From RGIG6375 sp964472725 (GTDB lineage Bacteria > Bacillota > Clostridia > Oscillospirales > Oscillospiraceae), in NCBI GenBank assembly GCA_964472725.1, contig CAYYLZ010000013.1:1-44801 (forward strand): a DNA stretch of 44,801 nucleotides, written 5' to 3'. Each line of letters starts with the position of its first letter. Within the stretch, counting starts at the first letter, position 1. The notes under the pieces were generated by a model. The model was not told where the DNA came from and did no database searches. It saw only the letters and a list, made by a program, of their open reading frames with translations. This document shows, piece after piece, positions 34,599-42,064 of this stretch. The position numbers were made by a program, and so were the translations under genes.

Positions 34599-34676
34599 GT
34601 GCCCGTTGGCGATAAGGAGGCAATTATCGAGTCATTTTACCATGTTTTACAAGGCTTGTCAAGAATAAAATTGTAA
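34599..34676 (+). CDS. Possible 25-residue small protein
   Basis: A GTG start with GAGG 2-3 nt upstream opens a frame of 25 codons (PVGDKEAIIESFYHVLQGL, then SRIKL and TAA) inside the short + strand unit. It ends just before the terminator hairpin. The peptide could form a short amphipathic helix. The Shine-Dalgarno spacing is tight and a frame of this length can arise by chance, so this is tentative. Confidence 0.3.
   Translation: MPVGDKEAIIESFYHVLQGLSRIKL
34634..34662 (-). promoter_or_regulatory. rpoB: Probable rpoBC promoter
   Basis: On the - strand TTGACA (34657-34662), a 17-nt spacer and TAAAAT (34634-34639). It predicts an rpoB leader of about 180 nt starting near 34627. The promoter lies entirely within the short + strand transcription unit. 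Confidence 0.65.
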
Positions 34677-34683
34677 ATTTTAT

Positions 34684-34708
34684 GTGAGGTTCGTGCCTCA
34701 CTTTTTTT
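34684..34708 (+). terminator. Intrinsic terminator of the short + strand unit
   Basis: A GTGAGG/CCTCAC stem with a 6-nt loop is followed by seven T residues on the + strand. On the - strand no T run follows, so it works only rightwards. The sole + strand promoter nearby is at 34551-34579. Confidence 0.75.
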
Positions 34709-34724
34709 ATTGCCATTTTTTCGG

Positions 34725-34753
34725 TTGATATTTTGCGTACGCGTATATATTAT
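34725..34753 (+). promoter_or_regulatory. Promoter of the 34784 membrane protein gene
   Basis: TTGATA (34725-34730), 17 nt, TATTAT (34748-34753). It starts transcription about 24 nt before the ATG, leaving just enough room for the CGGAGG site. Confidence 0.7.
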
Positions 34754-34783
34754 ATAGGTATAAACACCATTCGGAGGCTCACC

Positions 34784-36088
34784 ATGCAGCAGCATAAATT
34801 CATAACAGCCTGTTCCCTGCCCATATTCGCCGTTGCCGCCTTTGCCGTGGCACTGACTTTGGACAAGACCGGCGTTGGCGGCGCACTGTTCACCGTCCTT
34901 TGCCTTACAGGGTTCGCAGGGCTGGCGTTCCTTGCCCTTTTCCGCTCGAAAGAGAACTACAGCGTCAAAGTACTCGTTCCCGTGCTGGTCACGGTATACG
35001 TAATGCTCCTGCTGCGTATTCTCTTTTTCGACCACGAAACCGGCGATTATCTTACTTTCCTTAAGCCGTGGACACAGTATTTCCGGGATAACGGCGGTTT
35101 TGCCGGACTAAGCCGCAGCATCGGCAACTACAATATCCCCTACCTGTTCTTCCTCGCCCTGTTTTCCTATATTCCCATCACCGAGCTTTATTTGATAAAG
35201 CTGCTTTCTGTTGGCTTTGACCTGCTTCTTGCTGTAAGCATAGCGAAGCTTGTCCTTCTCTGCACAAAAGACCACAGCCGCAGCCTCATCTCATTCGCAG
35301 CAGCGATGCTGCTGCCCACGGTGCTGCTCAACGGTGCCTGCTGGGGTCAGTGCGACAGCATTTACGGCGGGCTCGCGGTGCTGAGTGTATATTTTATTCT
35401 CACCGACCGCCCATGGCACTCCATGGCGGCGCTGTCGCTGGCCTTCGCATTCAAGCTGCAGGCCATATTCATCTTCCCCGTGTTCCTCGTTTTCCTTTAC
35501 ACCAAGAAGCTGAAGCTTTATCACCTGCCCCTGTTCCCCGCCGTATATTTCATCGCTGTATCCCCTGCCATGCTTGCGGGCAGACCCGTACTGGATACAT
35601 TGTTAATATACGTAAATCAAGGCTCCACCGTGGGTAGCTCTCTCAACTACAACTCACCCTCGGTATTCTCCCTGTTTTATAATGTAGCGAACCCCGCAGC
35701 ATATTCCAGAGCGGGCATAATCGGCGCATTCGCTTTCTGCTCGCTGATGTTCGTTCTGCTTTTCGTGCTGCGCAAAAGGCTGGGCAGCCGGTCGCTGCTC
35801 CTTGCGGCGTTCATTTTCGCACTGGTGGTGCCAATGCTGCTGCCCCACATGCACGAGCGCTATTTCTTCATGGCCGACGTACTTTCGCTGGCGGTGGCTT
35901 TCGTGATACCCAAAGCCGCACCGGTGTCGGTGCTGTGCTCCTTCGCCTCACTTCTGGGCTACCACGCCTATTTGAAAAACCGTTTCCTGCTGCTGATGCA
36001 CTGGGGCTTCTACGCTTTGGTGCTTGCTGCGTTCATTGCGCTGCTGCTGATAGTAGACAGTCTTGAAGAACCGGCAGCCGAGGTGTAA
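34784..36088 (+). CDS. Gpi18/GT87-like polytopic membrane glycosyltransferase candidate
   Basis: The ATG at 34784 is preceded by CGGAGG with a 6-nt gap; an upstream in-frame ATG at 34733 lies before the predicted transcription start. The product has 434 residues and about ten membrane helices. NGACWGQCDSIYGG (about 185-198) and FAFKLQAIFIFPVF (about 222-235) are typical of Gpi18-like mannosyltransferase relatives (COG5542), lipid-linked-sugar-dependent GT-C enzymes. LPHMHERYFFMADV fits too. It probably transfers a sugar from a polyprenyl phosphate donor on the outer face of the membrane; donor and acceptor are unknown. Confidence 0.65.
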   Translation: MQQHKFITACSLPIFAVAAFAVALTLDKTGVGGALFTVLCLTGFAGLAFLALFRSKENYSVKVLVPVLVTVYVMLLLRILFFDHETGDYLTFLKPWTQYFRDNGGFAGLSRSIGNYNIPYLFFLALFSYIPITELYLIKLLSVGFDLLLAVSIAKLVLLCTKDHSRSLISFAAAMLLPTVLLNGACWGQCDSIYGGLAVLSVYFILTDRPWHSMAALSLAFAFKLQAIFIFPVFLVFLYTKKLKLYHLPLFPAVYFIAVSPAMLAGRPVLDTLLIYVNQGSTVGSSLNYNSPSVFSLFYNVANPAAYSRAGIIGAFAFCSLMFVLLFVLRKRLGSRSLLLAAFIFALVVPMLLPHMHERYFFMADVLSLAVAFVIPKAAPVSVLCSFASLLGYHAYLKNRFLLLMHWGFYALVLAAFIALLLIVDSLEEPAAEV

Positions 36089-36160
36089 AAAGGTACTGTT
36101 CAATTATCCATAAGTTTGATATAGTATGTATATATAAATTTGAAGTTAGGAGGAACATTT

Positions 36161-36925
36161 ATGTCCATATCCAATCCCGATTTCTCCCCTTTGAAGAAGC
36201 TTGGCCTTACCGAGCCCGCAATGGGCGTTAAATTCACTTATTTCCGCCCCGAGGGCATTCCCATGCTGGACAAGGACGTAAGCATGTCCCTTTGCGAGAT
36301 ATTCCGCAAGGCTCAGCGGGAAAACACCGCTTTCTATTTCAGCCGCGAAAACAATGAGACCTGCGTTGGCAAGAAGATACTGGGTATGGAGGAGTTTGAC
36401 GGCATGGCTCAGAGCGGCCAGATCGGCAAGCCTCTCGGCGTTTTCAACGATACCCGCGCCAACGCCCATTTCTATCAGCATACTCCCCGCATGGATCTCG
36501 GCACCACCAACTACGTTTCCTTTGCCCCCGTTGGCAAGATGAACTTCAACCCCGACGTGCTCATCATCAGCGCCCGCCCCGCGGTGGCCGAGATAGTGAT
36601 GCGCGCCGCTACATATTCCACCGGCATGATGTACACCTCCACCTGCACTCCCGTTATGGGCTGCGCATGGTTTTTGGTGGAACCTTTCCGCAGCGGCAAG
36701 ATAAACTTCATTCTCCCCGCTTTTGTCCACGGCCCTCACGGCAGAAAGCTTTACGATGACGACGCCACCGTTCTCGTCTGCATTCCCTACCACTGGATAC
36801 CTACCGTTCTCGCCTCTCTTGACGAGATGCCCATTGAGCTGGAGGGTCACAAGAGCAAGGAAGCATATTACGCCGAGTTCGAAGGCATTCTCGCTGACCT
36901 TGCCGAAAGAGGTAAGAATCCGTAA
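36161..36925 (+). CDS. DUF169 family protein
   Basis: TTAGGAGG lies 7-8 nt before the ATG at 36161, which I prefer to the in-frame ATG 21 nt upstream. The 254-residue protein fits the DUF169 family (COG2043): AMGVKFTYFRPEG at the start, SLCEIFRKAQRENTAFYF, MYTSTCTPVMGCAWFLVEPF and VLVCIPYHWIPTVLASL. No enzyme activity is established for the family to my knowledge; several Cys residues (near 49, 74, 166 and 172) could bind metal. It is the first gene of a three-gene operon with a YkvI-like transporter and a TPR protein. Confidence 0.75.
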   Translation: MSISNPDFSPLKKLGLTEPAMGVKFTYFRPEGIPMLDKDVSMSLCEIFRKAQRENTAFYFSRENNETCVGKKILGMEEFDGMAQSGQIGKPLGVFNDTRANAHFYQHTPRMDLGTTNYVSFAPVGKMNFNPDVLIISARPAVAEIVMRAATYSTGMMYTSTCTPVMGCAWFLVEPFRSGKINFILPAFVHGPHGRKLYDDDATVLVCIPYHWIPTVLASLDEMPIELEGHKSKEAYYAEFEGILADLAERGKNP

Positions 36926-36928
36926 TCT

Positions 36929-37996
36929 ATGAAACAGATCAAACCCTGGCAGCTGGCGTTTTCCTTTATCGGCTGCTTTTTAGGCGCGGGCTTCGTTTCC
37001 GGTCAGGAGCTGTGGCAGTTCTTCGGTTCTTTCGGCGCAAGCGGACTTTTGGGTGCGCTTCTGGCCTCCGCCCTGCTCTGCTTCTTTGCCGGAATACTGA
37101 TGATAATCTGCCGCAAAACCGGCATCACCGACATGGAGAAGATAATCTACTGGAAGAGCGCGCCTGTCTTGGAAACCGTACTTGGCATCGTGGAAATTGT
37201 CTTCATGTTCAGCATCTACATCGTTATGATAGCGGGCGCAGGCTCGCTGGCTGAACAGTTGACCGGTTGGGGCTGGGTAAAGCCCGTGTTCAGCGCCATT
37301 TTCTGCGCCGCTCTCACCGCCGTTTCTCTCGGCGGAGTAAGCGGACTTGTGGGCATATTCTCCAAGGTCATGCCCGTGCTGACCATAATGGCCATCGTGA
37401 TTTCCGCCGCTGCCATTTTCCGTGCCGACGGACTGAGTTTCGGCGTAGTCACCAACGACAATCCGCTGATGGTCAACTGGGCAGTGGCAGGCTTCACCTA
37501 CCTTTCCTACAATTTTCTCTGCGCCATCGGCGTTATCGCTCCCATGGGCAAAATGGTAAAAAGCACCCGCGGCATCGTTATCGGCTCCGCCATTGGCTGC
37601 GCGATACTCTTCGCCATCTCCGCGGCTATAATACTTGCCGTGGCCACCATGCCGGAAACGGCGCTGACGGAGCTGCCCATGATAGCCGTATGCGCCAATA
37701 TGCACCCCGCGCTGGAATACGTATACGCCGTTCTCCTGTTCTGCGCAATGTTCGGCGCGTCCATGTCCGTTTTCGTGCCCATTCCCGATTTTTTCTGCCG
37801 CTTCAAGGCAGTAAAAAAACACCGCCTGCTCTTCGCCTGCGCACTCAGCTTCGCTGCATGGCTGGGCAGCAACCTTGGCTTCAGCAAGCTAATCGGCACG
37901 GTCTATCCCGTGTTCGGCTATATCGGCGCTGCAGCGCTGGTGCTGATAGTCATTCACTTTTTCAAGGTAACAAACAAATCTTCCACGGAGGTATAA
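36929..37996 (+). CDS. YkvI-like membrane transporter
   Basis: The 355-residue protein has about ten membrane helices. Its N-terminal FSFIGCFLGAGFVSGQELWQFF is characteristic of the YkvI family, which has the LeuT-type fold shared with amino-acid transporters; the GAGFVSGQE break in helix 1 is the probable substrate and sodium site. The start codon is 3 nt after the DUF169 stop codon, so translation is probably coupled. The 6-nt gap to the TPR gene suggests one operon. Substrate unknown; a small amino-acid-like compound is most likely. Confidence 0.75.
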   Translation: MKQIKPWQLAFSFIGCFLGAGFVSGQELWQFFGSFGASGLLGALLASALLCFFAGILMIICRKTGITDMEKIIYWKSAPVLETVLGIVEIVFMFSIYIVMIAGAGSLAEQLTGWGWVKPVFSAIFCAALTAVSLGGVSGLVGIFSKVMPVLTIMAIVISAAAIFRADGLSFGVVTNDNPLMVNWAVAGFTYLSYNFLCAIGVIAPMGKMVKSTRGIVIGSAIGCAILFAISAAIILAVATMPETALTELPMIAVCANMHPALEYVYAVLLFCAMFGASMSVFVPIPDFFCRFKAVKKHRLLFACALSFAAWLGSNLGFSKLIGTVYPVFGYIGAAALVLIVIHFFKVTNKSSTEV

Positions 37997-38002
37997 ACGA
38001 TT

Positions 38003-38959
38003 ATGAGCTTCGACACCAAATCCTTTTACGACGAGCTGGACGGCTACTATTCCCGCTACGACAACGCCGCCACCGAAAAATTCCTGCTGGACTCCCTTGA
38101 CAATGTGGAAAACTCCATGATAATTTCCGCAGGCTGCTCCTGCTGCAGCGGTGACGACAGTTGCGACATAGAGGGCGGCATTTCCGCCGAGGACAAGGAG
38201 TGGATAATCTCCCGCAGTCAGGGCATGATAGCCATTCTCAACGAAATGGCCTGCTTCTATCGCGGCATCAGCCGCTGGCCGGAATGCATCAACGCATTTA
38301 CCCGCCTAAGAACCGAAATGGAGTCCTGCGGTCTTACCGAAACCGACAACTACGCGCTGGTAATTCTCAATCTTGCCGGTGCCTACCGTCTTATGGGCGA
38401 CTTTGAAAAGGCTCTTGCCACCTTTGACGAATCCCGCAAGATACTCAATGCCAACGGCAAGAACGACCCCTATTCCACCGCCAGCCTTTATAACAACGAG
38501 GGTCTTGTCTATCAGGACATGAAGGACTTCGCCAAGGCTGCTGAGCACTTCGAGAAGGCGCTTGAGTATATGCGCCTTGTTCCCGACAACGACGCCGAGA
38601 TAGCCACCAGCCTAAGCAATGCCGCCATGGCATATTACAGCGCAGGTAGCGTGGAGAAGGCTCAGAAGATGCTGGACGAGTCTCTCGCCATTTTCGCAGA
38701 GCTTGACGGCGGCATGAACCCCCACTACGCAGGCGGTCTGAACACCAAGGCTCTCTTCGCCTTCAACGCCGGCGATATTGAGCTGGCCGCAAAGACCTTT
38801 GAGCTGGCCGTCGAGAAGACCCGTCTTATCTTCGGCGAGAACCGCGAATTCATTATCGGCTGCCGCAACTGCGCCTTTGCCTACTCCAAGCTGGGCAATG
38901 AGGAAATGAGCAAAAAGTACTCCGACATGGCCGCTGCCGCTGAGGCTAAATTTGCCTGA
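38003..38959 (+). CDS. Tetratricopeptide repeat protein with N-terminal Cys cluster
   Basis: The 318-residue soluble protein has a Cys-rich segment GCSCCSGDDSC (44-54) and then about five or six TPR helical hairpins. ALVILNLAGAYRLMGDFEKALATF, SLYNNEGLVYQDMKDFAKAAEHF and SLSNAAMAYYSAGSVEKAQKML are typical repeats. TPR proteins act as scaffolds or sensors; the four closely spaced Cys residues might bind a metal or sense redox state. It is the last gene of the DUF169-YkvI-TPR operon and is followed by a terminator. Its role is not known. Confidence 0.8.
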   Translation: MSFDTKSFYDELDGYYSRYDNAATEKFLLDSLDNVENSMIISAGCSCCSGDDSCDIEGGISAEDKEWIISRSQGMIAILNEMACFYRGISRWPECINAFTRLRTEMESCGLTETDNYALVILNLAGAYRLMGDFEKALATFDESRKILNANGKNDPYSTASLYNNEGLVYQDMKDFAKAAEHFEKALEYMRLVPDNDAEIATSLSNAAMAYYSAGSVEKAQKMLDESLAIFAELDGGMNPHYAGGLNTKALFAFNAGDIELAAKTFELAVEKTRLIFGENREFIIGCRNCAFAYSKLGNEEMSKKYSDMAAAAEAKFA

Positions 38960-38973
38960 AAACAAACTCATAT

Positions 38974-39001
38974 GGGCGACCCTGCGGTCGCCCGTATTTT
39001 T
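38974..39001 (+). terminator. Intrinsic terminator of the DUF169-YkvI-TPR operon
   Basis: An 8-bp stem (GGGCGACC/GGTCGCCC) with a CTGC loop is followed by GTATTTTT on the + strand, 15 nt after the TPR stop codon. Confidence 0.75.
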
Positions 39002-39023
39002 CTATCCTAAGGAGGTGTTTTCC

Positions 39024-39653
39024 GTGAACCGCTTCAAGTCCATTACCGCCACGCTGCTTATAGGCGTCCTTCTTATTGGCATCGTATATTTATGGCAGCA
39101 TCGCAGCCTCGGCACAGTCTCCCGTGAAGATATTATAGACCATCTCGCTCTTTCCCACGCTCCAGGAGAGTTTGCTGATTGGTACAGCGGCGCACACGCA
39201 GACGGTCCCAATCTTTGCCTGCATATCCGTGCGGGCTACACGGTTTACACCGATGAGGACAAACTCAGGCTGCAGGGACTTCGCTATGATGCAGACAGCC
39301 AAACCCTTTATGATGATATCAGTGGCAAGGTCTATACCGGAGTGAGCAGCGACAAATACAGCAGTTTGTCCCGCCCGCTCAAATTCGCCGCCGAGCCAAA
39401 GGGATATACCATGAACGAGGTCGTCGAATTATACACGCTGATAGAAAACTCATCTCTTTCGCTTTTCGATACCTATCCGGAGATATTCAGCGTAGGCTAT
39501 AACTCCAGCGGTGTCTACTTCCGTCTGCGGCACGATGCCGCAGACCCCAAAACTACCATGCGCCTTATCCTCGCCCAATATCCAAAATACGCTCACTGCA
39601 TTCATTTTGACGAGGAACGATGGCTCTCACTCGGGCACAAAAACTCCCAATAA
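39024..39653 (+). CDS. Uncharacterised membrane-anchored protein
   Basis: I chose the GTG at 39024 because AAGGAGGTG lies about 7 nt upstream; an ATG-initiated longer frame would overlap the TPR gene and run through the terminator. The 209-residue product has one membrane helix (about 8-24, TATLLIGVLLIGIVYLW) and a soluble part, presumably outside. I recognise no domain. A terminator separates it from the operon before, yet no clear promoter is seen in the short gap, so it may rely on read-through. Confidence 0.6.
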   Translation: MNRFKSITATLLIGVLLIGIVYLWQHRSLGTVSREDIIDHLALSHAPGEFADWYSGAHADGPNLCLHIRAGYTVYTDEDKLRLQGLRYDADSQTLYDDISGKVYTGVSSDKYSSLSRPLKFAAEPKGYTMNEVVELYTLIENSSLSLFDTYPEIFSVGYNSSGVYFRLRHDAADPKTTMRLILAQYPKYAHCIHFDEERWLSLGHKNSQ

Positions 39654-39658
39654 CGCAA

Positions 39659-39688
39659 AACTCCCGCCATCTGCCGATGGTGGGAGTT
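39659..39688. terminator. Bidirectional intrinsic terminator
   Basis: AACTCCCGCCATC pairs with GATGGTGGGAGTT (one G-T pair) around a TGCC loop. It lies between the convergent genes ending at 39653 (+) and 39696 (-). Confidence 0.75.
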
Positions 39689-39695
39689 ACTGTTT

Positions 39696-40694
39696 TCAGT
39701 TCATATTCTTGGTGGTTTCCCGCTCGTTCATTTTAGGTTCCAGCATCACCGTTTTGGGGCTTTTTTCGCCTGCAAAGATATCCAGCATGATACGGCAGGC
39801 CGCCTCGCAGGCGTATTCCACCTTCACGTCCAGTGAAGTCATGTAGGGGTGGCTTACGGTGGAATAAATCGACTCCTCGGCAGCGATAATGCCCAACTGC
39901 TCCGGCACCTTTACTCCAAGCTCCTGCAGCATACACATGCCCGCAACGGCGAAACAGTCGGCGGAGTAAACGAGAATATCCGTTTCCGGATGCTCCTCCA
40001 GCGCCGTACGGGTCTCCCGGTAGCCGCATTCAAAGGGGGACTTGCTGATATATGTAGGCACTTCCAGACCCGGGGCGTTTTTCGCCACACTGTCTGCTAT
40101 GCCTGCCAGCCGTTTCTGATTGCCGACCATGCTGCCGCAGCCTATGTACGCCGGGTGCTTATAGCCTTTCTCAAACACATAGTTAAGGCAGAGAGATGTA
40201 GCGCTGCGCTCGTCGCTGAACACGCTGTAGACATTGGGCATATCAATCGCACCATTGACGATGACAACGGGCACGTTCTTGAGATACAGCCGTATGGCCT
40301 CCTCAACCTCCGGGCACTGGTAGCCCGCACCGACCAGTATTGCGCCCTCCACTCTGCGCTGGCTGAGTATCTTCACATACTCTGCTCGCGTTGCGCTGTC
40401 CAGACCGGTATCAAGCACTATACAACAGTAGCTCTGCTCTGCCATGGCGGTGATAATGGAGTGAATGCCCATCATATAGTTGGTGATACGCACATCGCCA
40501 ATAAGCAGGCCGATGGTCTTTGTGGCCTGGCGCACCAATCCGCGGGCAGTTTCGTCGGGGGCAAAATTATATTTCTTTACCACGGCCATGACTCTCTCGC
40601 GGGTCTCCGCTTTCAAGCCGGGCTTGTTATTCATTACTCTGGATACCGTACTGGCGGATACCCCCGCTTCCTTCGCTATATCGTAAATAGTCAC
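39696..40694 (-). CDS. LacI-family transcriptional regulator
   Basis: I chose the GTG at 40694 because AGAGGTG lies 6 nt upstream; a GTG three codons earlier has no site and overlaps this one. The 332-residue protein opens with the LacI helix-turn-helix (VTIYDIAKEAGVSASTVSRV) and hinge region. A periplasmic-binding-protein-like sensor domain follows (TKTIGLLIGDVRI..., then ILVYSADCFAVAGMCMLQELGVKVPEQLGIIAAE). Such proteins bind a sugar or a related ligand and repress nearby operons. It has its own promoter; the nearest candidate target is the MFS transporter gene upstream. The ligand is unknown. Confidence 0.88.
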   Translation of the reverse strand: MTIYDIAKEAGVSASTVSRVMNNKPGLKAETRERVMAVVKKYNFAPDETARGLVRQATKTIGLLIGDVRITNYMMGIHSIITAMAEQSYCCIVLDTGLDSATRAEYVKILSQRRVEGAILVGAGYQCPEVEEAIRLYLKNVPVVIVNGAIDMPNVYSVFSDERSATSLCLNYVFEKGYKHPAYIGCGSMVGNQKRLAGIADSVAKNAPGLEVPTYISKSPFECGYRETRTALEEHPETDILVYSADCFAVAGMCMLQELGVKVPEQLGIIAAEESIYSTVSHPYMTSLDVKVEYACEAACRIMLDIFAGEKSPKTVMLEPKMNERETTKNMN

Positions 40695-40737
40695 GGCCTG
40701 CACCTCTTTTCCATCACGCAGTATGTTACTTTAGCGT

Positions 40738-40766
40738 ATTATATCACGAAATCGCCATGCTGTACA
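40738..40766 (-). promoter_or_regulatory. Promoter of the LacI-family gene
   Basis: On the - strand TGTACA (40761-40766), a 17-nt spacer and a perfect TATAAT (40738-40743). Confidence 0.5.
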
Positions 40767-40776
40767 TATTAATTTT

Positions 40777-40806
40777 CGGCCATTGTCGAAAAATCGACAA
40801 TGGCCG
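40777..40806. terminator. Strong hairpin between the MFS and LacI-family genes
   Basis: A perfect 13-bp stem (CGGCCATTGTCGA/TCGACAATGGCCG) with an AAAA loop starts 7 nt after the MFS stop codon. On the - strand it is followed by AAAATT rather than a T run; the T run lies on the + side. It may still stop MFS transcription, or it may be a regulator binding site upstream of the LacI-family promoter. Confidence 0.5.
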
Positions 40807-40813
40807 TTATTTT

Positions 40814-42049
40814 TTAGTCTTTCTTTTCGCCAAGGGGCAGGAAAATGCAGAGCACGCTGAAAATGAGCATGAGTGCGCCGAAGCAGATGAACATTCCGTT
40901 GTAGTTATTGTTGCCAACTATATTGCAGATAACGTATGTAGGCAGGATAACGTTGCCCAGCAGCTGAACAGTGGCAATAAAGCCACCTGCGGTGCCGGCA
41001 TACTTGGGACCGATCTCCTTGAGGCTAAGGGGCAGCGCGTTTACGATGGGAGAGAAGCCGGATGTCAGGAAGCCGGTAATAACAAGGCAGATAACCATAA
41101 TGGGAATGCTGGTGATGCGCCATGCAAAGGAGGTGCCGATAGCAGCGATGATGCCGCCGAAGAACATCCACTTCTTGGGCTGCTTGAGCTTGGTGCTGAG
41201 AGTGGGAGAAACCAGGCAGCCGATGGTTGCGCCTATGGTGATGCACATGCCGCAGAGAGATGCGGTATCCTGAGAAACGCCGCGTGAAAGAAGCGCGGTG
41301 GGCAGGAACTGAGTCGCGCCGACGGTGGCAGTGCAGATGCACATCATGCAGAACGCGGCCTTCCATACGCCCGTACTCTTTGCACAGACCTTGATGCAGG
41401 CGATAACGCTGGGCTTCTCGCCTTCCTCTACCGCTGCTGCCTCCTCCATACCTGCGGGAGCGTGCTTATTATCGCGCATGAAGAGGATCCACAGAACTGC
41501 AACGATAACAGCAACGATAGCGGCGCATACAAATGCGGAATGAACGGTATCGAATACAGCTACAATGCCGGTGCCGAGAGCCATGGATACGTTTGCAATG
41601 GCGAGGAATACACCCAGAAGCACGCTGGCCTTGCCGGGGGCAAACCATGTGCCGAGGACCTTGGGTGAGTTGGCGTTGAGGAAAGTAGCACAGACGCCCA
41701 TGAGGATCATGGACGCAAGAATGGTGCCGTAGGAGTCAAGGCTGACGCGAAGCACTACGCCGATGGCGGAAAGCACTACGCCGGTGGTGATGACCTTGCG
41801 GGGGCCGAAGCGGTCAACCAGCAGGCCGGATATCAGGCTAAGGAAGATGCCGGGGATAAGGGGAGCCATGTTCACAAGGCTGAACTGGCTGTCGCTGAGC
41901 TCGCGGCCAAGGAACTTGGCAATGGCTTCCTTACCGAAGCCGGTAAGCTGATACTGAGCGAAGTTGGGCATGGTGATACCAATGCAGAGCAGCACCAGCA
42001 CGATATAGCCATATCTGGCTACGGATTTCTGGGAGTTTCTCTCTTTCAT
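40814..42049 (-). CDS. MFS transporter
   Basis: The 411-residue protein has about 12 membrane helices. The loop between helices 2 and 3 carries the MFS signature (GLLVDRFGPRKV), and GTWFAPGKASVLLGVF lies in helix 4-5. It is closest in pattern to the nitrate/cyanate/oligosaccharide (NNP, CynX, OFA-like) groups of single-component transporters. The start is 15 nt after the whiA stop codon in the same direction, so it may be read from the murB-rapZ-whiA transcript. The LacI-family gene lies downstream. Substrate unknown. Confidence 0.82.
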   Translation of the reverse strand: MKERNSQKSVARYGYIVLVLLCIGITMPNFAQYQLTGFGKEAIAKFLGRELSDSQFSLVNMAPLIPGIFLSLISGLLVDRFGPRKVITTGVVLSAIGVVLRVSLDSYGTILASMILMGVCATFLNANSPKVLGTWFAPGKASVLLGVFLAIANVSMALGTGIVAVFDTVHSAFVCAAIVAVIVAVLWILFMRDNKHAPAGMEEAAAVEEGEKPSVIACIKVCAKSTGVWKAAFCMMCICTATVGATQFLPTALLSRGVSQDTASLCGMCITIGATIGCLVSPTLSTKLKQPKKWMFFGGIIAAIGTSFAWRITSIPIMVICLVITGFLTSGFSPIVNALPLSLKEIGPKYAGTAGGFIATVQLLGNVILPTYVICNIVGNNNYNGMFICFGALMLIFSVLCIFLPLGEKKD

Positions 42050-42064
42050 TATGACTTGCCTTTC

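Larger units (their letters stand above)
34586..34708 (+). ncRNA. Putative short transcript of about 120 nt antisense to the rpoB promoter/leader start
   Basis: The unit is bounded by a full-consensus promoter and a + strand-only intrinsic terminator, with nothing else between. It runs through the rpoB promoter on the other strand and shares its first 40 nt or so, as antisense, with the predicted start of the rpoB message. It matches no RNA family I recognise. It may act as a small RNA, as a transcriptional-interference device, or as the mRNA of the 25-codon frame inside it. Confidence 0.4.
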
